This document shows positions 1-8,777 of a DNA stretch of 64,000 nucleotides, one piece after another. The notes beneath the pieces are model-generated. The model searched no databases and was not told the DNA's origin. It saw only the letters and a program-made list of their open reading frames with translations. The first letter of the stretch is position 1. Every line of letters begins with the position of its first letter. This stretch comes from Microbacterium sp. Marseille-Q6648 (GTDB lineage: Bacteria; Actinomycetota; Actinomycetes; Actinomycetales; Microbacteriaceae), in contig NZ_CALPBZ010000001.1 of assembly GCF_943181415.1 (NCBI RefSeq), forward strand, positions 248,001 through 312,000, written 5' to 3'. The translations under genes and the position numbers were made by a program.

Positions 1-1100
1 GGAACACGCTGGTGACCAGCATCCTCGTGCTGATGGCCTTCCCCGTGCTGGCCGCCGCGATCCTCGCCGCCGCCTCCGACCGCGTGCTGGGCTCGCACAT
101 CTACGACCCGGCGAACGGCGGTGTGCTGCTCTGGCAGCACCTCTTCTGGTTCTTCGGCCATCCCGAGGTGTACATCATCGCGTTGCCGTTCTTCGGCATC
201 GTGTCCGAGATCTTCCCGGTCTTCAGCCGCAAGCCGATCTTCGGGTACAAGACGCTCGTCTACGCGACCATCGCCATCGCCGCCCTGTCCGTGGCGGTGT
301 GGGCCCACCACATGTACGTCACCGGCGCGGTGCTGCTGCCGTTCTTCGCGCTCATGACGATGCTGATCGCCGTGCCCACGGGTGTGAAGATCTTCAACTG
401 GATCGGCACGATGTGGCGAGGCTCGGTCACGTTCGAGACCCCGATGGTCTTCGCCCTGGGCTTCCTCGTGTCGTTCGTCTTCGGTGGTCTCACCGGCGTG
501 ATCCTGGCTTCGCCGCCGCTGACGTTCCACACGTCGGACTCGTACTTCGTCGTCGCCCACTTCCACTACGTCGTCTTCGGCACCGTCGTGTTCGCCATGT
601 TCGCCGGGTTCTACTTCTGGTGGCCGAAGTGGACCGGCCGCATGCTCAACGAGCGCGTCGGCATGGTGCACTTCTGGCTGCTGTTCATCGGCTTCCACAT
701 GACGTTCCTCATCCAGCACTGGCTGGGCGTGGACGGCATGGTGCGTCGTTACGCGGACTACTCCGAGGCCGACGGCTGGACGTGGCAGAACCAGGTGTCG
801 ACGATCGGTGCGATCATCCTCGGCGCCTCGATGATCCCGTTCCTGTTCAACGTGTGGATCACCTCGCGCAAGGCGCCCAAGGTCACGGTCAACGACCCGT
901 GGGGCTACGGGGCGTCGCTGGAGTGGGCGACGTCATGCCCGCCGCCGCGTCACAACTTCACCTCGATCCCGCGCATCCGCAGCGAGCGTCCCGCCTTCGA
1001 CCTGAACCACCCCGAGGCCGGCATCCCGGTCGGAGTGGGACCGGCGAAGGACGCGCCCGAGGCGCCCGTGGTCGACGCCGCAGATGGAAAGGTCAAGTAA
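1..1100 (+). CDS. ctaD: Cytochrome c oxidase subunit I, 5'-truncated by the window edge
   Basis: This is the C-terminal part of the catalytic heme-copper subunit of the aa3 oxidase, which reduces O2 and pumps protons in the cell membrane. The frame is open from the first bases, so the gene begins upstream. Visible hallmarks are HPEVY near nt 159-173 (CuB histidine with its cross-linked tyrosine), the WAHHMY pair of CuB histidines near nt 300, and HFHY near nt 558 (heme a/a3 ligands), all among hydrophobic helices. The tail is hydrophilic and proline-rich. The TAA stop directly abuts the GTG of ctaF, so the two genes are co-transcribed. Identification is firm. Confidence 0.96.
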   Translation, partial: NTLVTSILVLMAFPVLAAAILAAASDRVLGSHIYDPANGGVLLWQHLFWFFGHPEVYIIALPFFGIVSEIFPVFSRKPIFGYKTLVYATIAIAALSVAVWAHHMYVTGAVLLPFFALMTMLIAVPTGVKIFNWIGTMWRGSVTFETPMVFALGFLVSFVFGGLTGVILASPPLTFHTSDSYFVVAHFHYVVFGTVVFAMFAGFYFWWPKWTGRMLNERVGMVHFWLLFIGFHMTFLIQHWLGVDGMVRRYADYSEADGWTWQNQVSTIGAIILGASMIPFLFNVWITSRKAPKVTVNDPWGYGASLEWATSCPPPRHNFTSIPRIRSERPAFDLNHPEAGIPVGVGPAKDAPEAPVVDAADGKVK

Positions 1101-1565
1101 GTGCGCACGAATGCCGGCCTCTGGTGGCTGCTGACCGGGTTCTTCGGTCTCGTCTTCGTCATCTACACCGTCTGGAACCTCATCTCGCGGTGGGACACCA
1201 ACCTCACCGGCGGTCAGTCGTACTGGGAGAACGTCACCCTGTCGATCGAGTGGGTCGGGTCTGTCGCGCTGCTCTTCACGGCGTTCATGTCGGCGCTCAT
1301 CGCCTTCTACGTCGGCAAGGTCCACAAGGCGCAGGGCGGCGAGCTGCCCGAGGACGTCCTGACCGCCGACATCGACGACGGCGACCCTGAGCTCGGCGAG
1401 TTCAGCCCCTGGTCGTGGTGGCCCATCGTCCTGGCGTTCTCGGCGGCGCTCGGCATGATCGGCCTCGCGGTCGGCGCCTGGATGATGCCGATCGGCATCG
1501 CCGTCTTCCTGGTCGCGATCGTCGGCTGGGTCTACGAGTACTACCGCGGTCACTTCGCGCGCTGA
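1101..1565 (+). CDS. ctaF: Cytochrome c oxidase subunit IV, actinobacterial type
   Basis: A small integral membrane subunit of the actinobacterial aa3 oxidase (154 aa, normal for the family). The N-terminus holds one helix (about residues 7-29) and a second follows at about 45-70; an acidic loop then leads to a closely spaced helix pair at about 100-145. The sequence ends in the YEYYRGH-type C-terminus seen in CtaF proteins. The GTG start lies immediately after the ctaD stop with no gap, and a strong hairpin follows 12 nt after the stop. The function is structural or stabilising in the bcc-aa3 supercomplex; no catalytic residues are expected. Confidence 0.93.
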   Translation: MRTNAGLWWLLTGFFGLVFVIYTVWNLISRWDTNLTGGQSYWENVTLSIEWVGSVALLFTAFMSALIAFYVGKVHKAQGGELPEDVLTADIDDGDPELGEFSPWSWWPIVLAFSAALGMIGLAVGAWMMPIGIAVFLVAIVGWVYEYYRGHFAR

Positions 1566-1577
1566 GCGCACCGCAGA

Positions 1578-1630
1578 GCATACAGAGAACCGCCCCTGTC
1601 CTTCGGGAACAGGGGCGGTTCTCTGTATGC
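1578..1630. terminator. Bidirectional hairpin terminator between ctaF and the rhodanese gene
   Basis: Arms at 1578-1599 and 1609-1630 are perfect 22-bp inverted repeats. Two further G-C pairs close a TTCG tetraloop, with one bulged A. It sits between two converging genes and can serve both strands. There is no long T-run, which is common for actinobacterial terminators. Confidence 0.85.
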
Positions 1631-1645
1631 GTAACGGGTCGCTCG

Positions 1646-2065
1646 TCAGGTTTCGCTCGACGTGCGGACCACCATCACCTGCGGATCGAAGGTGCGGGGG
1701 AGGGGCCCCTGGTCGTTCTCGGTGGGCTGTCCCTCGCGCACCCAGTACTCGTACCCGCCGATCATCTCCCTCACCTGGTAGCCGAGGGCCGCGAACTCCA
1801 CGGCGCCCTTGGCTCCGGCGTTGCAGCCGGGGCTCCAGCAGTACACGACGACGGGGACGTCGGGGTCCAGTTCGGCGGCGGCCCGTGCCGCGATCTCGCG
1901 GTACGGCATGTGCACGGCGCCGCTGATGCGTCCCTGGCGCCATGCCGGATCGTCGCGGACGTCGACCAAGGTGAAGGCGTCGCCGGCCTTCTGTGCGGCG
2001 TAGACGTCGGATGCGTCGGTCTCGTGGGTGAGCTTGGCGGTGAAGTACGAGAGTGCGTCGATCAT
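1646..2065 (-). CDS. Rhodanese-like domain protein
   Basis: A single-domain sulfurtransferase-like protein of 139 aa. It has the CDC25/rhodanese fold landmarks: LVDVRDDPAW near residues 33-42, the AVHMPY segment near 50-55, and the active-site loop VVVYCWSPGC with Cys76 as the likely catalytic cysteine and a second Cys81. The loop reads CWSPGCNAG instead of the usual CxxGxR, a variant seen in a subgroup of rhodaneses, so the substrate is unclear. No signal peptide is present, so it is cytoplasmic. The start ATG is preceded by TACGGT with a 6-nt spacer, which suggests a leaderless transcript. It lies between two respiratory operons but shares no transcript with them. Confidence 0.85.
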   Translation of the reverse strand: MIDALSYFTAKLTHETDASDVYAAQKAGDAFTLVDVRDDPAWRQGRISGAVHMPYREIAARAAAELDPDVPVVVYCWSPGCNAGAKGAVEFAALGYQVREMIGGYEYWVREGQPTENDQGPLPRTFDPQVMVVRTSSET

Positions 2066-2071
2066 GTCTTC

Positions 2072-2077
2072 ACCGTA
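2072..2077 (-). promoter_or_regulatory. -10 element, leaderless rhodanese gene
   Basis: TACGGT on the minus strand, six nt before the ATG at 2065. The transcript would start at or within a base of the start codon. Confidence 0.5.
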
Positions 2078-2084
2078 CGACGAA

Positions 2085-2120
2085 GCGCCTGGTCCCCTCA
2101 GAGGCGAGGGGGCCAGGCGC
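2085..2120. terminator. Terminator downstream of qcrB
   Basis: Arms at 2085-2099 and 2106-2120 form a 15-bp GC-rich stem with one G-T mismatch and a 6-nt loop. It lies 18 nt beyond the qcrB stop on the minus strand and ends the ctaE-qcrCAB operon. Confidence 0.75.
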
Positions 2121-2138
2121 CGTCGGATTCCTGCCGAA

Positions 2139-3983
2139 TCAGCCGTTGTCGGGCTTGCCGCCCTTGGGCTTCTTCCCGCGCGGAGCCGTCTCGGGGTTCT
2201 CGGGGACGATCACATTCGAGGGGCGGACCGCCGTCTCGGAGTTGTGTCCGTCGTCGATCGGAACGTGCGGTGCGTCCGGCACACCCGCGCGCTCGTGAGC
2301 GCCCTGGATCTCAGCGTCCTCCTCGGCGGCGATGTGCTCGAGAGCGTGGTGCTGGTGAGCACGGGCCTCTTCGAGCTCGGCCTGGGTGATCGGGGTCAGC
2401 CGGTCCTCGAAGAACCAGCGCGAGAACGAGGCCCGCAGGTTCTGGTGCCACGCGATGCGGCCCTTGGCGTTGGGACGCACGACCAGCGGCTCGTAGGTCT
2501 CGAAGTCGACGAGCTTGTAGAGCTCGTACTCGTCCACCGGCTGGTGGACCTCGATGTACTCGCCGCCGGGGAGGCGGACGATGCGACCGGACTCGTAGCC
2601 GTGCAGCGCGATCTCGCGGTCCTTCTTCTGCAGGGCGATGCAGATCCGCTTGGTCACGAAGTAAGCGATGATCGGCCCGAGGATCAGCGCGGCCTGGAGC
2701 GTGTGGATGACGCCCTCCATCGTGAGCCAGAAGTGGGTCGCGATGATGTCGGAGGATGCCGCTGCCCACAGGACCGCGTAGAAGGTGACGCCGGCGGCGC
2801 CGATGGCGGTCCGGGTGGCGGCGTTGCGGGGACGCTGCGCGATGTGGTGCTCTCGCTTGTCGCCGGTGATCCACGCCTCGATGAAGGGGTAGAGGGCGAC
2901 CAGCACGATGAACAGACCCAGGCCGACCAGCGGGATGAGGATGTTCATCGACCACGTGCGCTCGAGGAACACGAACTCGAGGTGCGGCGGCACCAGACGC
3001 AGCGCGCCGTCGGCGAAGCCGATGTACCAGTCAGGCTGGGTTCCCGCCGACACCGGGGAGGGGTCGTAGGGCCCGTAGTTCCAGATCGGGTTGATGGTGA
3101 ACATCGAGGCGATGAGCACGATCACGCCGAAGGTGATGAAGAAGAACCCGCCCATCTTCGCCATGTAGACCGGCATCATCGGGAAGCCCACGACATTGCT
3201 GTTGGTCCGGCCAGGGCCGGCGAACTGCGTGTGCTTATTGATGATCATCAGCATGAGGTGCACGACCAGCAGACCGACGAGGATCGCAGGCAGGATCAGG
3301 ATGTGCAGCGCGTAGAGGCGGCCGACGATCGCGGTGCCCGGGAACTCTCCGCCGAACAGCAGGAACGACGTCCACGTGCCGATCAAGGGGATGCCCTTGA
3401 TCATTCCGTCGATGATGCGCAGTCCGTTGCCCGAGAGCACGTCGTCGGGAAGGGAGTACCCGGTGAAGCCCTCGCCCATCGCCAGCACGAACATGACGAA
3501 GCCGATCACCCAGTTCAGCTCGCGGGGCTTGCGGAAGGCACCGGTGAAGAAGACGCGCAGCATGTGCACGCCGATGCCGGCCACGAAGACCAGAGCCGCC
3601 CAGTGGTGGATCTGACGGACGAGCAGGCCGCCTCGGATGTCGAAGGAGATCTCGAGGGTGGAGGCCATCGCCGCCGACATCTCGATGCCGCGCATCGGGA
3701 TGTACGCACCGGTGTAGTGCACCTCCGACATGGAGGCCTGGAAGAAGAAGGTCAGGAACGTGCCCGTGATGAGCACGACGACGAAGCTCCACATGGCGAT
3801 CTCGCCGAGCATGAACGACCAGTGGTCGGGGAAGACCTTGCGTCCGAGCTCCTTGACGAACCCGGAGAGGCTCGTGCGCTCGTCGATGTAGTTGGCGGTG
3901 GCGCCGACGAATCGGCCGCCGAGCGGCTTCTCGCGCGTCTCAGCCGAGGCGTTGGTGTCGTCGGTGACGGTCGAGGTGCTCAA
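2139..3983 (-). CDS. qcrB: Cytochrome bc1 complex cytochrome b subunit
   Basis: The diheme cytochrome b of menaquinol:cytochrome c reductase (614 aa). The two heme-ligand helices are visible as QIHHWAALVFVAGIGVHML and LYALHILILP...VVHLML, and the Qo-site motif is PDWY where most families have PEWY. About eight or more hydrophobic helices are followed by an unusually long hydrophilic, His- and charge-rich C-terminal extension of roughly 160 residues, a feature of actinobacterial QcrB. I place the start at TTG 3983 because it overlaps the qcrA TGA by 4 nt (TTGA) and matches family N-termini; the frame stays open far upstream only because of GC bias. It is the last gene of ctaE-qcrC-qcrA-qcrB. 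Confidence 0.95.
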   Translation of the reverse strand: MSTSTVTDDTNASAETREKPLGGRFVGATANYIDERTSLSGFVKELGRKVFPDHWSFMLGEIAMWSFVVVLITGTFLTFFFQASMSEVHYTGAYIPMRGIEMSAAMASTLEISFDIRGGLLVRQIHHWAALVFVAGIGVHMLRVFFTGAFRKPRELNWVIGFVMFVLAMGEGFTGYSLPDDVLSGNGLRIIDGMIKGIPLIGTWTSFLLFGGEFPGTAIVGRLYALHILILPAILVGLLVVHLMLMIINKHTQFAGPGRTNSNVVGFPMMPVYMAKMGGFFFITFGVIVLIASMFTINPIWNYGPYDPSPVSAGTQPDWYIGFADGALRLVPPHLEFVFLERTWSMNILIPLVGLGLFIVLVALYPFIEAWITGDKREHHIAQRPRNAATRTAIGAAGVTFYAVLWAAASSDIIATHFWLTMEGVIHTLQAALILGPIIAYFVTKRICIALQKKDREIALHGYESGRIVRLPGGEYIEVHQPVDEYELYKLVDFETYEPLVVRPNAKGRIAWHQNLRASFSRWFFEDRLTPITQAELEEARAHQHHALEHIAAEEDAEIQGAHERAGVPDAPHVPIDDGHNSETAVRPSNVIVPENPETAPRGKKPKGGKPDNG

Positions 3984-5059
3984 TGACGCTCCCAGAAGCT
4001 CGGGCCGACAGGTTCGGTGAAGTCGCTGCGGGCGATGAGGTACCCCTCGTCGTCGACGGTGATCGGCAGCTGCGGGAGCGGCCGGGCGGCCGGGCCGAAG
4101 ATGACCTTCGCCTCGTCGGTGACGTCGAACTGCGACTGGTGGCAGGGGCACAGCAGGTGATGGGTCTGCTGCTCGTACAGGGCGACCGGGCAGCCGACGT
4201 GGGTGCAGACCTTGGAGTACGCGACGATGCCGTTGTACGACCAGTCCCGGCGTTCCTCGGACTCGATGAGCTGCTCGGGGAGGAGGCGGACGAGGAGCAC
4301 GAGGGCCTTGGCCTTCTCCTCGAGGTATCCGTCCTCGTGCGAAAGCTCGGCGAGCGGTTCGGGGATGACATGCACGGCGGAGCCGAGGGTGAGGTCGGCG
4401 GCGCGGATCGGCTTGCCCGTCGGGTCGTGGGCCAGACGCATGCCCTCTTCCCACATGGTGTGCTCGAGCAGCGCGACCGGGTCGCCGGCGATCGGGTTGG
4501 CCGCCGAGCTGTGCGGGGCCAGACCGCGGAACAGGACGATGCCCGGCGCGACCGAGGCGACGACGGCGGCGATGAGCGAGTTGCGGATCATGGCGCGACG
4601 GCCGAACCCGGACTCCTCGTTCGCGTCGGCGAAGGCCTGCACCGCGGCGGCGCGCGTCGCGTCACGGCCGCGCGTGGCGTGCCGGGGCTCGATGTGCTCC
4701 TTGTCGGACATGATCGCCTTGGTCCAGTGGATCGCGGCGATGCCGATCGCGAGGAGGGCCAGGCCGATGCCGAGCCCGATGAACAGGTTGTTCGCCCGGA
4801 TGTCGACGATCAGGCCGCTCTCGATCGGGAACAGCACATAGGCGGCGATCGCCCAGATGCTCGCCGCGACCGAGAGGTAGAACAGCGTGTAGACCGTGCG
4901 GACCGCCCGCTTCATCGCCGCGGGGTCCTTGTCGGTCATCCGCTCGCGGTGCGGGGGGAGCCCCGGGGCGCGCAGCGGATCGCTGACGGCGACAGCCAGG
5001 CCCGAGGACGGCTTCCACGAATCCCGCTCGTGCACGAGTGCGTCTTCCTCGTGTGCCAT
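3980..5059 (-). CDS. qcrA: Cytochrome bc1 complex Rieske iron-sulfur subunit
   Basis: The Rieske [2Fe-2S] subunit of the bcc complex, 359 aa. The cluster-binding motifs are C285-T-H287-V-G-C290 and C304-P-C306-H307, with Cys290/Cys306 positioned for the structural disulfide. Three hydrophobic segments (about residues 53-75, 92-112 and 160-180) precede the Rieske fold; this three-helix arrangement is characteristic of Actinobacteria and contrasts with single-helix Rieske proteins elsewhere. The ATG at 5059 is 36 nt after qcrC, and its TGA overlaps the qcrB start. It moves electrons from menaquinol to the cytochrome c domains of QcrC. Confidence 0.96.
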   Translation of the reverse strand: MAHEEDALVHERDSWKPSSGLAVAVSDPLRAPGLPPHRERMTDKDPAAMKRAVRTVYTLFYLSVAASIWAIAAYVLFPIESGLIVDIRANNLFIGLGIGLALLAIGIAAIHWTKAIMSDKEHIEPRHATRGRDATRAAAVQAFADANEESGFGRRAMIRNSLIAAVVASVAPGIVLFRGLAPHSSAANPIAGDPVALLEHTMWEEGMRLAHDPTGKPIRAADLTLGSAVHVIPEPLAELSHEDGYLEEKAKALVLLVRLLPEQLIESEERRDWSYNGIVAYSKVCTHVGCPVALYEQQTHHLLCPCHQSQFDVTDEAKVIFGPAARPLPQLPITVDDEGYLIARSDFTEPVGPSFWERH

Positions 5060-5095
5060 GGTGCTCCTAGTTCTTCGGGGTGTGTCGTTCGGTCA

Positions 5096-5899
5096 TCAGT
5101 TGGATTTCGCCGTGATCCACACGGTGATGGCGATCAGCGAGCCGATGCCGAAGATCCAGATGAACAGGCCCTCTGAGACGGGGCCGAGGGAGCCGAGGCT
5201 GAAGCCGCCGGCGGATTCGTTCTCCTGCAGGAAGAGGAGGTAGGTGACGATGTCGCGCTTCTCTTCGAGCGTCAGCGTCATGTCGTTGAAGACCGGCATG
5301 TTCTGCGGGCCGGTCACCATCGCGGCGTACATGTTCAGCGGCGTGGTGTTCTGCAGCCCGGGCGCGTACTTGCCCTCGGTGAGTGCTCCACCGGCGCCGG
5401 CGACGTTGTGGCACATCGCGCAGTTGATGCGGAAGAGCTCGCCGCCGTGGGAGGCGTCACCCTCGCCGTCGAGGACCTCGTCGTCGGGGAAGCTCGGTCC
5501 CGGGGCGACGTCCTGGACGTAGGCGCCGATCGCCGCGATCTGCTCGTCGGTGAACTGGACGGGCTTCTGCGGCGCCTGGGGTCCCTGCGCCTGCAGCGGC
5601 ATGCGACCCGTGCTCATCTGGAAGTGGACGGCGAGCTCGCCGACGCCGTACAGCGCGGGGCCATCGGGCGTGCCCTCCAGGTCGAGACCGTGGCAGGTCG
5701 CGCAGTTGGCCTGGAAGAGCTTCTGCCCGTCGTCGACGGTGAGCGTCGTGTTGACCGCGGCCGGCTCCTCGGCGGCTGCCACCGCAGCCGACGCGCCGGC
5801 GTATGCGCCGCCGGTGATGAGCAGGCCGATGCCGATGAGGGCTGCGGCAGCCCAGGGGCTGCGGCGTCCGTTCGAGCGGCGCGTTGTTGCTCGTGCCAT
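5096..5899 (-). CDS. qcrC: Cytochrome bc1 complex diheme cytochrome c subunit
   Basis: A membrane-anchored diheme c-type cytochrome (267 aa) that replaces soluble cytochrome c in the actinobacterial bcc-aa3 supercomplex. Two heme c motifs are clear: CATCH at residues 66-70 and CAMCH at 160-164, with candidate axial Met residues in the stretches before and after. An N-terminal hydrophobic segment (about 16-42) acts as signal/anchor and a C-terminal helix (about 238-262) anchors it again. The ATG at 5899 was chosen over upstream in-frame codons because it gives the Arg-rich n-region and lies 20 nt from ctaE. Electrons pass from QcrA to the CuA site of subunit II, which is encoded outside the window. 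Confidence 0.95.
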   Translation of the reverse strand: MARATTRRSNGRRSPWAAAALIGIGLLITGGAYAGASAAVAAAEEPAAVNTTLTVDDGQKLFQANCATCHGLDLEGTPDGPALYGVGELAVHFQMSTGRMPLQAQGPQAPQKPVQFTDEQIAAIGAYVQDVAPGPSFPDDEVLDGEGDASHGGELFRINCAMCHNVAGAGGALTEGKYAPGLQNTTPLNMYAAMVTGPQNMPVFNDMTLTLEEKRDIVTYLLFLQENESAGGFSLGSLGPVSEGLFIWIFGIGSLIAITVWITAKSN

Positions 5900-5919
5900 G
5901 GGGGGTTTCAGCTCCGCTC

Positions 5920-6555
5920 TTATTTCAGGAAGTAGATGACGAGGAACAGGGCGATCCAGACCACGTCGACGAAGTGCCAGTAGTAGGACACCACGATCGA
6001 GGAGGTCATCTCTTTGCGCCCGAAGTTCTTCACCGCGTATGCGCGGCCGATGACGAGGAGGAAGGCGATGAGCCCGCCGGTGACGTGCAGGGCGTGGAAG
6101 CCGGTCGTCAGGTAGAAGGCGGACGCGTACGGGTCGGTGTCGATGGCCATGCCTTCGGCGACCAGCTGGGCGTACTCCCAGACCTGCCCCGAGACGAAGA
6201 CGGCGCCCAGCGCGAAGGTCAGCCAGAACCACTCGACCATGCCCCAGCGCTGCCAGAACGAGTTCGACTTGGTGGTGTACGGCTGGAAGCGCTCGGCGGC
6301 GAAGACGCCCATCTGGCACGTCACCGACGACAGCACCAGGATGATCGTGTTCACCGTCGCGTACGGGACGTTCAGGAGCTCGGTGCGCTCAGCCCACATT
6401 TCAGGGGAGGTGCTGCGGAGGGTGAAGTAGATCGCGAAGAGACCCGCGAAGAACATCACCTCGCTGCCGAGCCAGACGATGGTGCCGACGGCGACCGGAT
6501 CCGGCCGCTTGACGGACCGCATCGCCTGAGAGTAGGTCGCAGTGGAGGTCGTCAC
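5920..6555 (-). CDS. ctaE: Cytochrome c oxidase subunit III
   Basis: The heme-free subunit III of the aa3 oxidase, 211 aa with about five transmembrane helices, the short actinobacterial form. The family segment [14 protein letters not shown] occurs near the N-terminus, [10 protein letters not shown] near residue 150, and [14 protein letters not shown] near the C-terminus. It is the first gene of ctaE-qcrC-qcrA-qcrB, so oxidase and bc1 subunits are co-expressed. I chose GTG 6555: the ATG at 6564 lies inside a CATAAT box that sits 7 nt upstream of the GTG, which fits a leaderless promoter. If ATG 6564 were used, the protein would gain three residues. trpD diverges from it, a common actinobacterial order. 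Confidence 0.93.
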   Translation of the reverse strand: MTTSTATYSQAMRSVKRPDPVAVGTIVWLGSEVMFFAGLFAIYFTLRSTSPEMWAERTELLNVPYATVNTIILVLSSVTCQMGVFAAERFQPYTTKSNSFWQRWGMVEWFWLTFALGAVFVSGQVWEYAQLVAEGMAIDTDPYASAFYLTTGFHALHVTGGLIAFLLVIGRAYAVKNFGRKEMTSSIVVSYYWHFVDVVWIALFLVIYFLK

Positions 6556-6562
6556 GCTCCCC

Positions 6563-6568
6563 ATTATG
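6563..6568 (-). promoter_or_regulatory. -10 element of the ctaE-qcrCAB operon
   Basis: CATAAT on the minus strand, 7 nt upstream of GTG 6555. It suggests a leaderless operon transcript and argues against the ATG that overlaps it. Confidence 0.5.
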
Positions 6569-6673
6569 GCCGATGCAGAGGGGGGAGATTCGCATCCCAG
6601 GTCACTGATTAGCCTCGATTCGGACTTTGATCCCCCTTCGAGCCGCCTGCGAGTGCGCTTCGAAGTCGCCGAG

Positions 6674-6679
6674 TAGGCT
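6674..6679 (+). promoter_or_regulatory. -10 element of trpD
   Basis: TAGGCT eight nt before the trpD ATG at 6688. No Shine-Dalgarno stretch lies between, so the mRNA is probably leaderless or nearly so. Confidence 0.5.
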
Positions 6680-6687
6680 CTTGGCTC

Positions 6688-7746
6688 ATGGCAGAGCTGT
6701 ATACGTGGCCCGATCTGCTCACCTCGCTTCTCGAGCGGCGCGACCTCAGCGTGTCGGAATCGACATGGGCGATGAGGCGAGTCATGGCCGGCGAGGCATC
6801 GCCCTCGCAGCTCGCGGGCTTCCTCATCGCGCTGCGGGCGAAGGGCGAGACGATCGACGAGGTCGTGGGCTTCCGCGACGCCATCCTCGAGGCCGCACGC
6901 CCGCTCCCCGTCGACGCCGCGGTCCTCGACATCGTCGGGACCGGCGGCGATCGCTTCGGAACCGTGAACGTGTCGACCATGGCAGCCGTCGTGGCCGCGG
7001 CATCCGGGGTTCCGGTGGTCAAGCACGGCAACCGCGCGGCGAGCTCGAAGTCGGGGTCGTCCGACGTGCTGGCGGCGCTGGGCGTGGACCTGACGCTGTC
7101 GCCGGAGGCGGTCGCGCAGACCCTCGCCGAGGTCGGCATCACGTTCGCCTTCGCGGCGGCCTTCCACCCCGGCTTCCGCCATGCCGGCGTGACGCGGGCC
7201 GAGCTCGGCGTGCCCACGGTGTTCAACTTCCTCGGCCCGCTCTGCAATCCGGCGCGCGCCGAGGCGAACGCCGTGGGAGTCGCGCAGCTCGAGAGGGTGC
7301 CGCTCATCACCGGCGTGTTCCGCACGCGCGGTGCGACCGCGCTGGTCTTCCGCGGCGACGACGGGCTCGACGAGCTCACCACCACCGGGCACAGCCGTAT
7401 CTGGGAGGTGAGCCGCGGCGACGTGCACGAGCATGACCTCGACCCGCGGGACATCGGCATCCCCCTGGCTGACATCGACGACCTGCTCGGGGGTGAGCCG
7501 GCTGAGAACGCCCAGGTCGTCCATCGCGTGTTCGACGCGGAGCCGGGTCCGGTGCGCGACATCGTCCTGCTCAATGCCGCGGCCGGCATGGTCGCGTATC
7601 GCCTCTTCCAGGACACCGGTCAGGTGCAGCGGCCGATCGTCGAACGCCTCGCCGAGGCGAAGGTGGACGCCGCCGCCGCGATCGACAGCGGTGCCGCGGC
7701 GGCCAAGCTGGCCGCGTGGGCCGAGACGACCCGGACGCTGGCGTAG
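6688..7746 (+). CDS. trpD: Anthranilate phosphoribosyltransferase
   Basis: Transfers the phosphoribosyl group of PRPP to anthranilate, the second committed step of tryptophan synthesis. The protein is 352 aa, normal length. The PRPP-binding GTGGD is at residues 84-88, NVST at 94-97 and KHGNR at 112-116; LGPLCNPA occurs in the middle of the barrel-like domain. An N-terminal helical domain (1-70) precedes these. The gene stands apart from other trp genes and diverges from ctaE, as in many Actinobacteria. The next gene starts 18 nt later on the same strand, so readthrough is possible. Confidence 0.96.
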   Translation: MAELYTWPDLLTSLLERRDLSVSESTWAMRRVMAGEASPSQLAGFLIALRAKGETIDEVVGFRDAILEAARPLPVDAAVLDIVGTGGDRFGTVNVSTMAAVVAAASGVPVVKHGNRAASSKSGSSDVLAALGVDLTLSPEAVAQTLAEVGITFAFAAAFHPGFRHAGVTRAELGVPTVFNFLGPLCNPARAEANAVGVAQLERVPLITGVFRTRGATALVFRGDDGLDELTTTGHSRIWEVSRGDVHEHDLDPRDIGIPLADIDDLLGGEPAENAQVVHRVFDAEPGPVRDIVLLNAAAGMVAYRLFQDTGQVQRPIVERLAEAKVDAAAAIDSGAAAAKLAAWAETTRTLA

Positions 7747-7764
7747 ACGGATTCCGGGCCCGGA

Positions 7765-8760
7765 ATGAACCCGCACGACGCCCTCCTCGAGATCGCGACG
7801 CTCCTCGAACGCGAACGGTCCTCGCGTTACAAGTCGCAGGCGTTCCGGACTGCGGCGGGAGCCATCGCCGGGCTGACGGACGCGCAGCTGCGCGACACCG
7901 CCGGGCTGCGTCGCCGCAAGGGCATCGGCGAGTCGTCGCTGGCCGTCATCCAGGAAGCCCTCGGAGGCGGAGTTCCCTCGTACCTCGCCGATCTCCGGGA
8001 GCGCGCCGGCGGCGAGGTCCCGTCGGGTCTGCGCGGCCGGCTGCGCGGTGATCTGCACAGTCACAGCGAGTGGTCGGACGGGCTCACCCCCATCGACGAC
8101 ATGGTCGCCGCCGCCCGCGCGCTCGGCCACGAGTACCTCGCCCTCACCGACCATTCGCCACGGCTGCGCGTCGCACGCGGACTGTCGCCGGAGCGGCTGC
8201 GCGAACAGATGACCGTCGTCGAGGGTTTCCGCGACGATTCCTTCACGCTGCTGTCGGGGATCGAGGTCGACATCCTCGACGACGGGTCGCTCGATCAGGA
8301 GGACGACCTGCTCGAGCGTCTCGATGTCGTCGTCGCCTCGGCGCATTCCAAACTGCGGATGGAGCGGGCGCCGATGACGCGGCGACTGGTCGCTGCGGCA
8401 TCCCACCCCCGTGTCGACGTGCTCGGCCATGTCACCGGACGACTGGTCGAGGGATCGCGCGGGACCCGCCCGCCGTCGACCTTCGACGCCGTCGAGGTGT
8501 TCGCCGCCTGCGCCGCGCATGGCGTGGCGGTCGAGATCAACTCGCGGCCCGAACGGCAGGATCCGCCCGACGACCTCCTCGCCCTCGCGCTCGAGGCCGG
8601 GTGCCTCTTCTCGATCGACTCCGACGCCCACGCCCCGGGCCAGCTCTCGCTGATCGACCACGGCGCCGCCCGCGCCGAACGGGCTGGAGTCCCGCCGGAG
8701 CGCATCGTCACGACGTGGCCGCTCGTGCGGCTGCGGGAATGGACGGGTCGCCCGCGGTGA
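7765..8760 (+). CDS. PHP-domain phosphoesterase with PolX-like N-terminal helix-hairpin-helix region
   Basis: A 331-aa protein. Residues 1-75 resemble the HhH-containing N-terminus of PolX-type enzymes (helical, with the turn KGIGESS near 52-58). The rest is a PHP metal-dependent phosphoesterase: [11 protein letters not shown] at 96-106, LTDHSP at 128-132, then EVDIL, SAHSKL, GHVTGR, EINS and IDSDAH motifs in the expected order, supplying a complete set of His/Asp/Glu metal ligands. The nucleotidyltransferase domain that defines PolX is absent. The likely activity is hydrolysis of a phosphoester, possibly 3'-5' exonuclease or histidinol-phosphatase-like; the sequence does not decide between them. 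It follows trpD by 18 nt. Confidence 0.82.
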   Translation: MNPHDALLEIATLLERERSSRYKSQAFRTAAGAIAGLTDAQLRDTAGLRRRKGIGESSLAVIQEALGGGVPSYLADLRERAGGEVPSGLRGRLRGDLHSHSEWSDGLTPIDDMVAAARALGHEYLALTDHSPRLRVARGLSPERLREQMTVVEGFRDDSFTLLSGIEVDILDDGSLDQEDDLLERLDVVVASAHSKLRMERAPMTRRLVAAASHPRVDVLGHVTGRLVEGSRGTRPPSTFDAVEVFAACAAHGVAVEINSRPERQDPPDDLLALALEAGCLFSIDSDAHAPGQLSLIDHGAARAERAGVPPERIVTTWPLVRLREWTGRPR

Positions 8761-8765
8761 GCCGA

Positions 8766-8771
8766 TAGCGT
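8766..8771 (+). promoter_or_regulatory. -10 element of the MFS transporter gene
   Basis: TAGCGT exactly 6 nt upstream of GTG 8778, the spacing shared by several genes in the window. The intervening GAGGGA could also act as a Shine-Dalgarno sequence for the ATG at 8781. Confidence 0.45.
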
Positions 8772-8777
8772 GAGGGA

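Noticed and set aside
2028-3986. 652-residue plus-strand frame opposite qcrB
   Set aside because: The minus strand encodes a well-conserved cytochrome b. The plus frame is charged filler typical of antisense in GC-rich genes.
6555-6564. ATG 6564 as the start of ctaE
   Set aside because: It lies within the CATAAT box and has no ribosome-binding site; GTG 6555 fits the leaderless spacing seen elsewhere. It remains possible.
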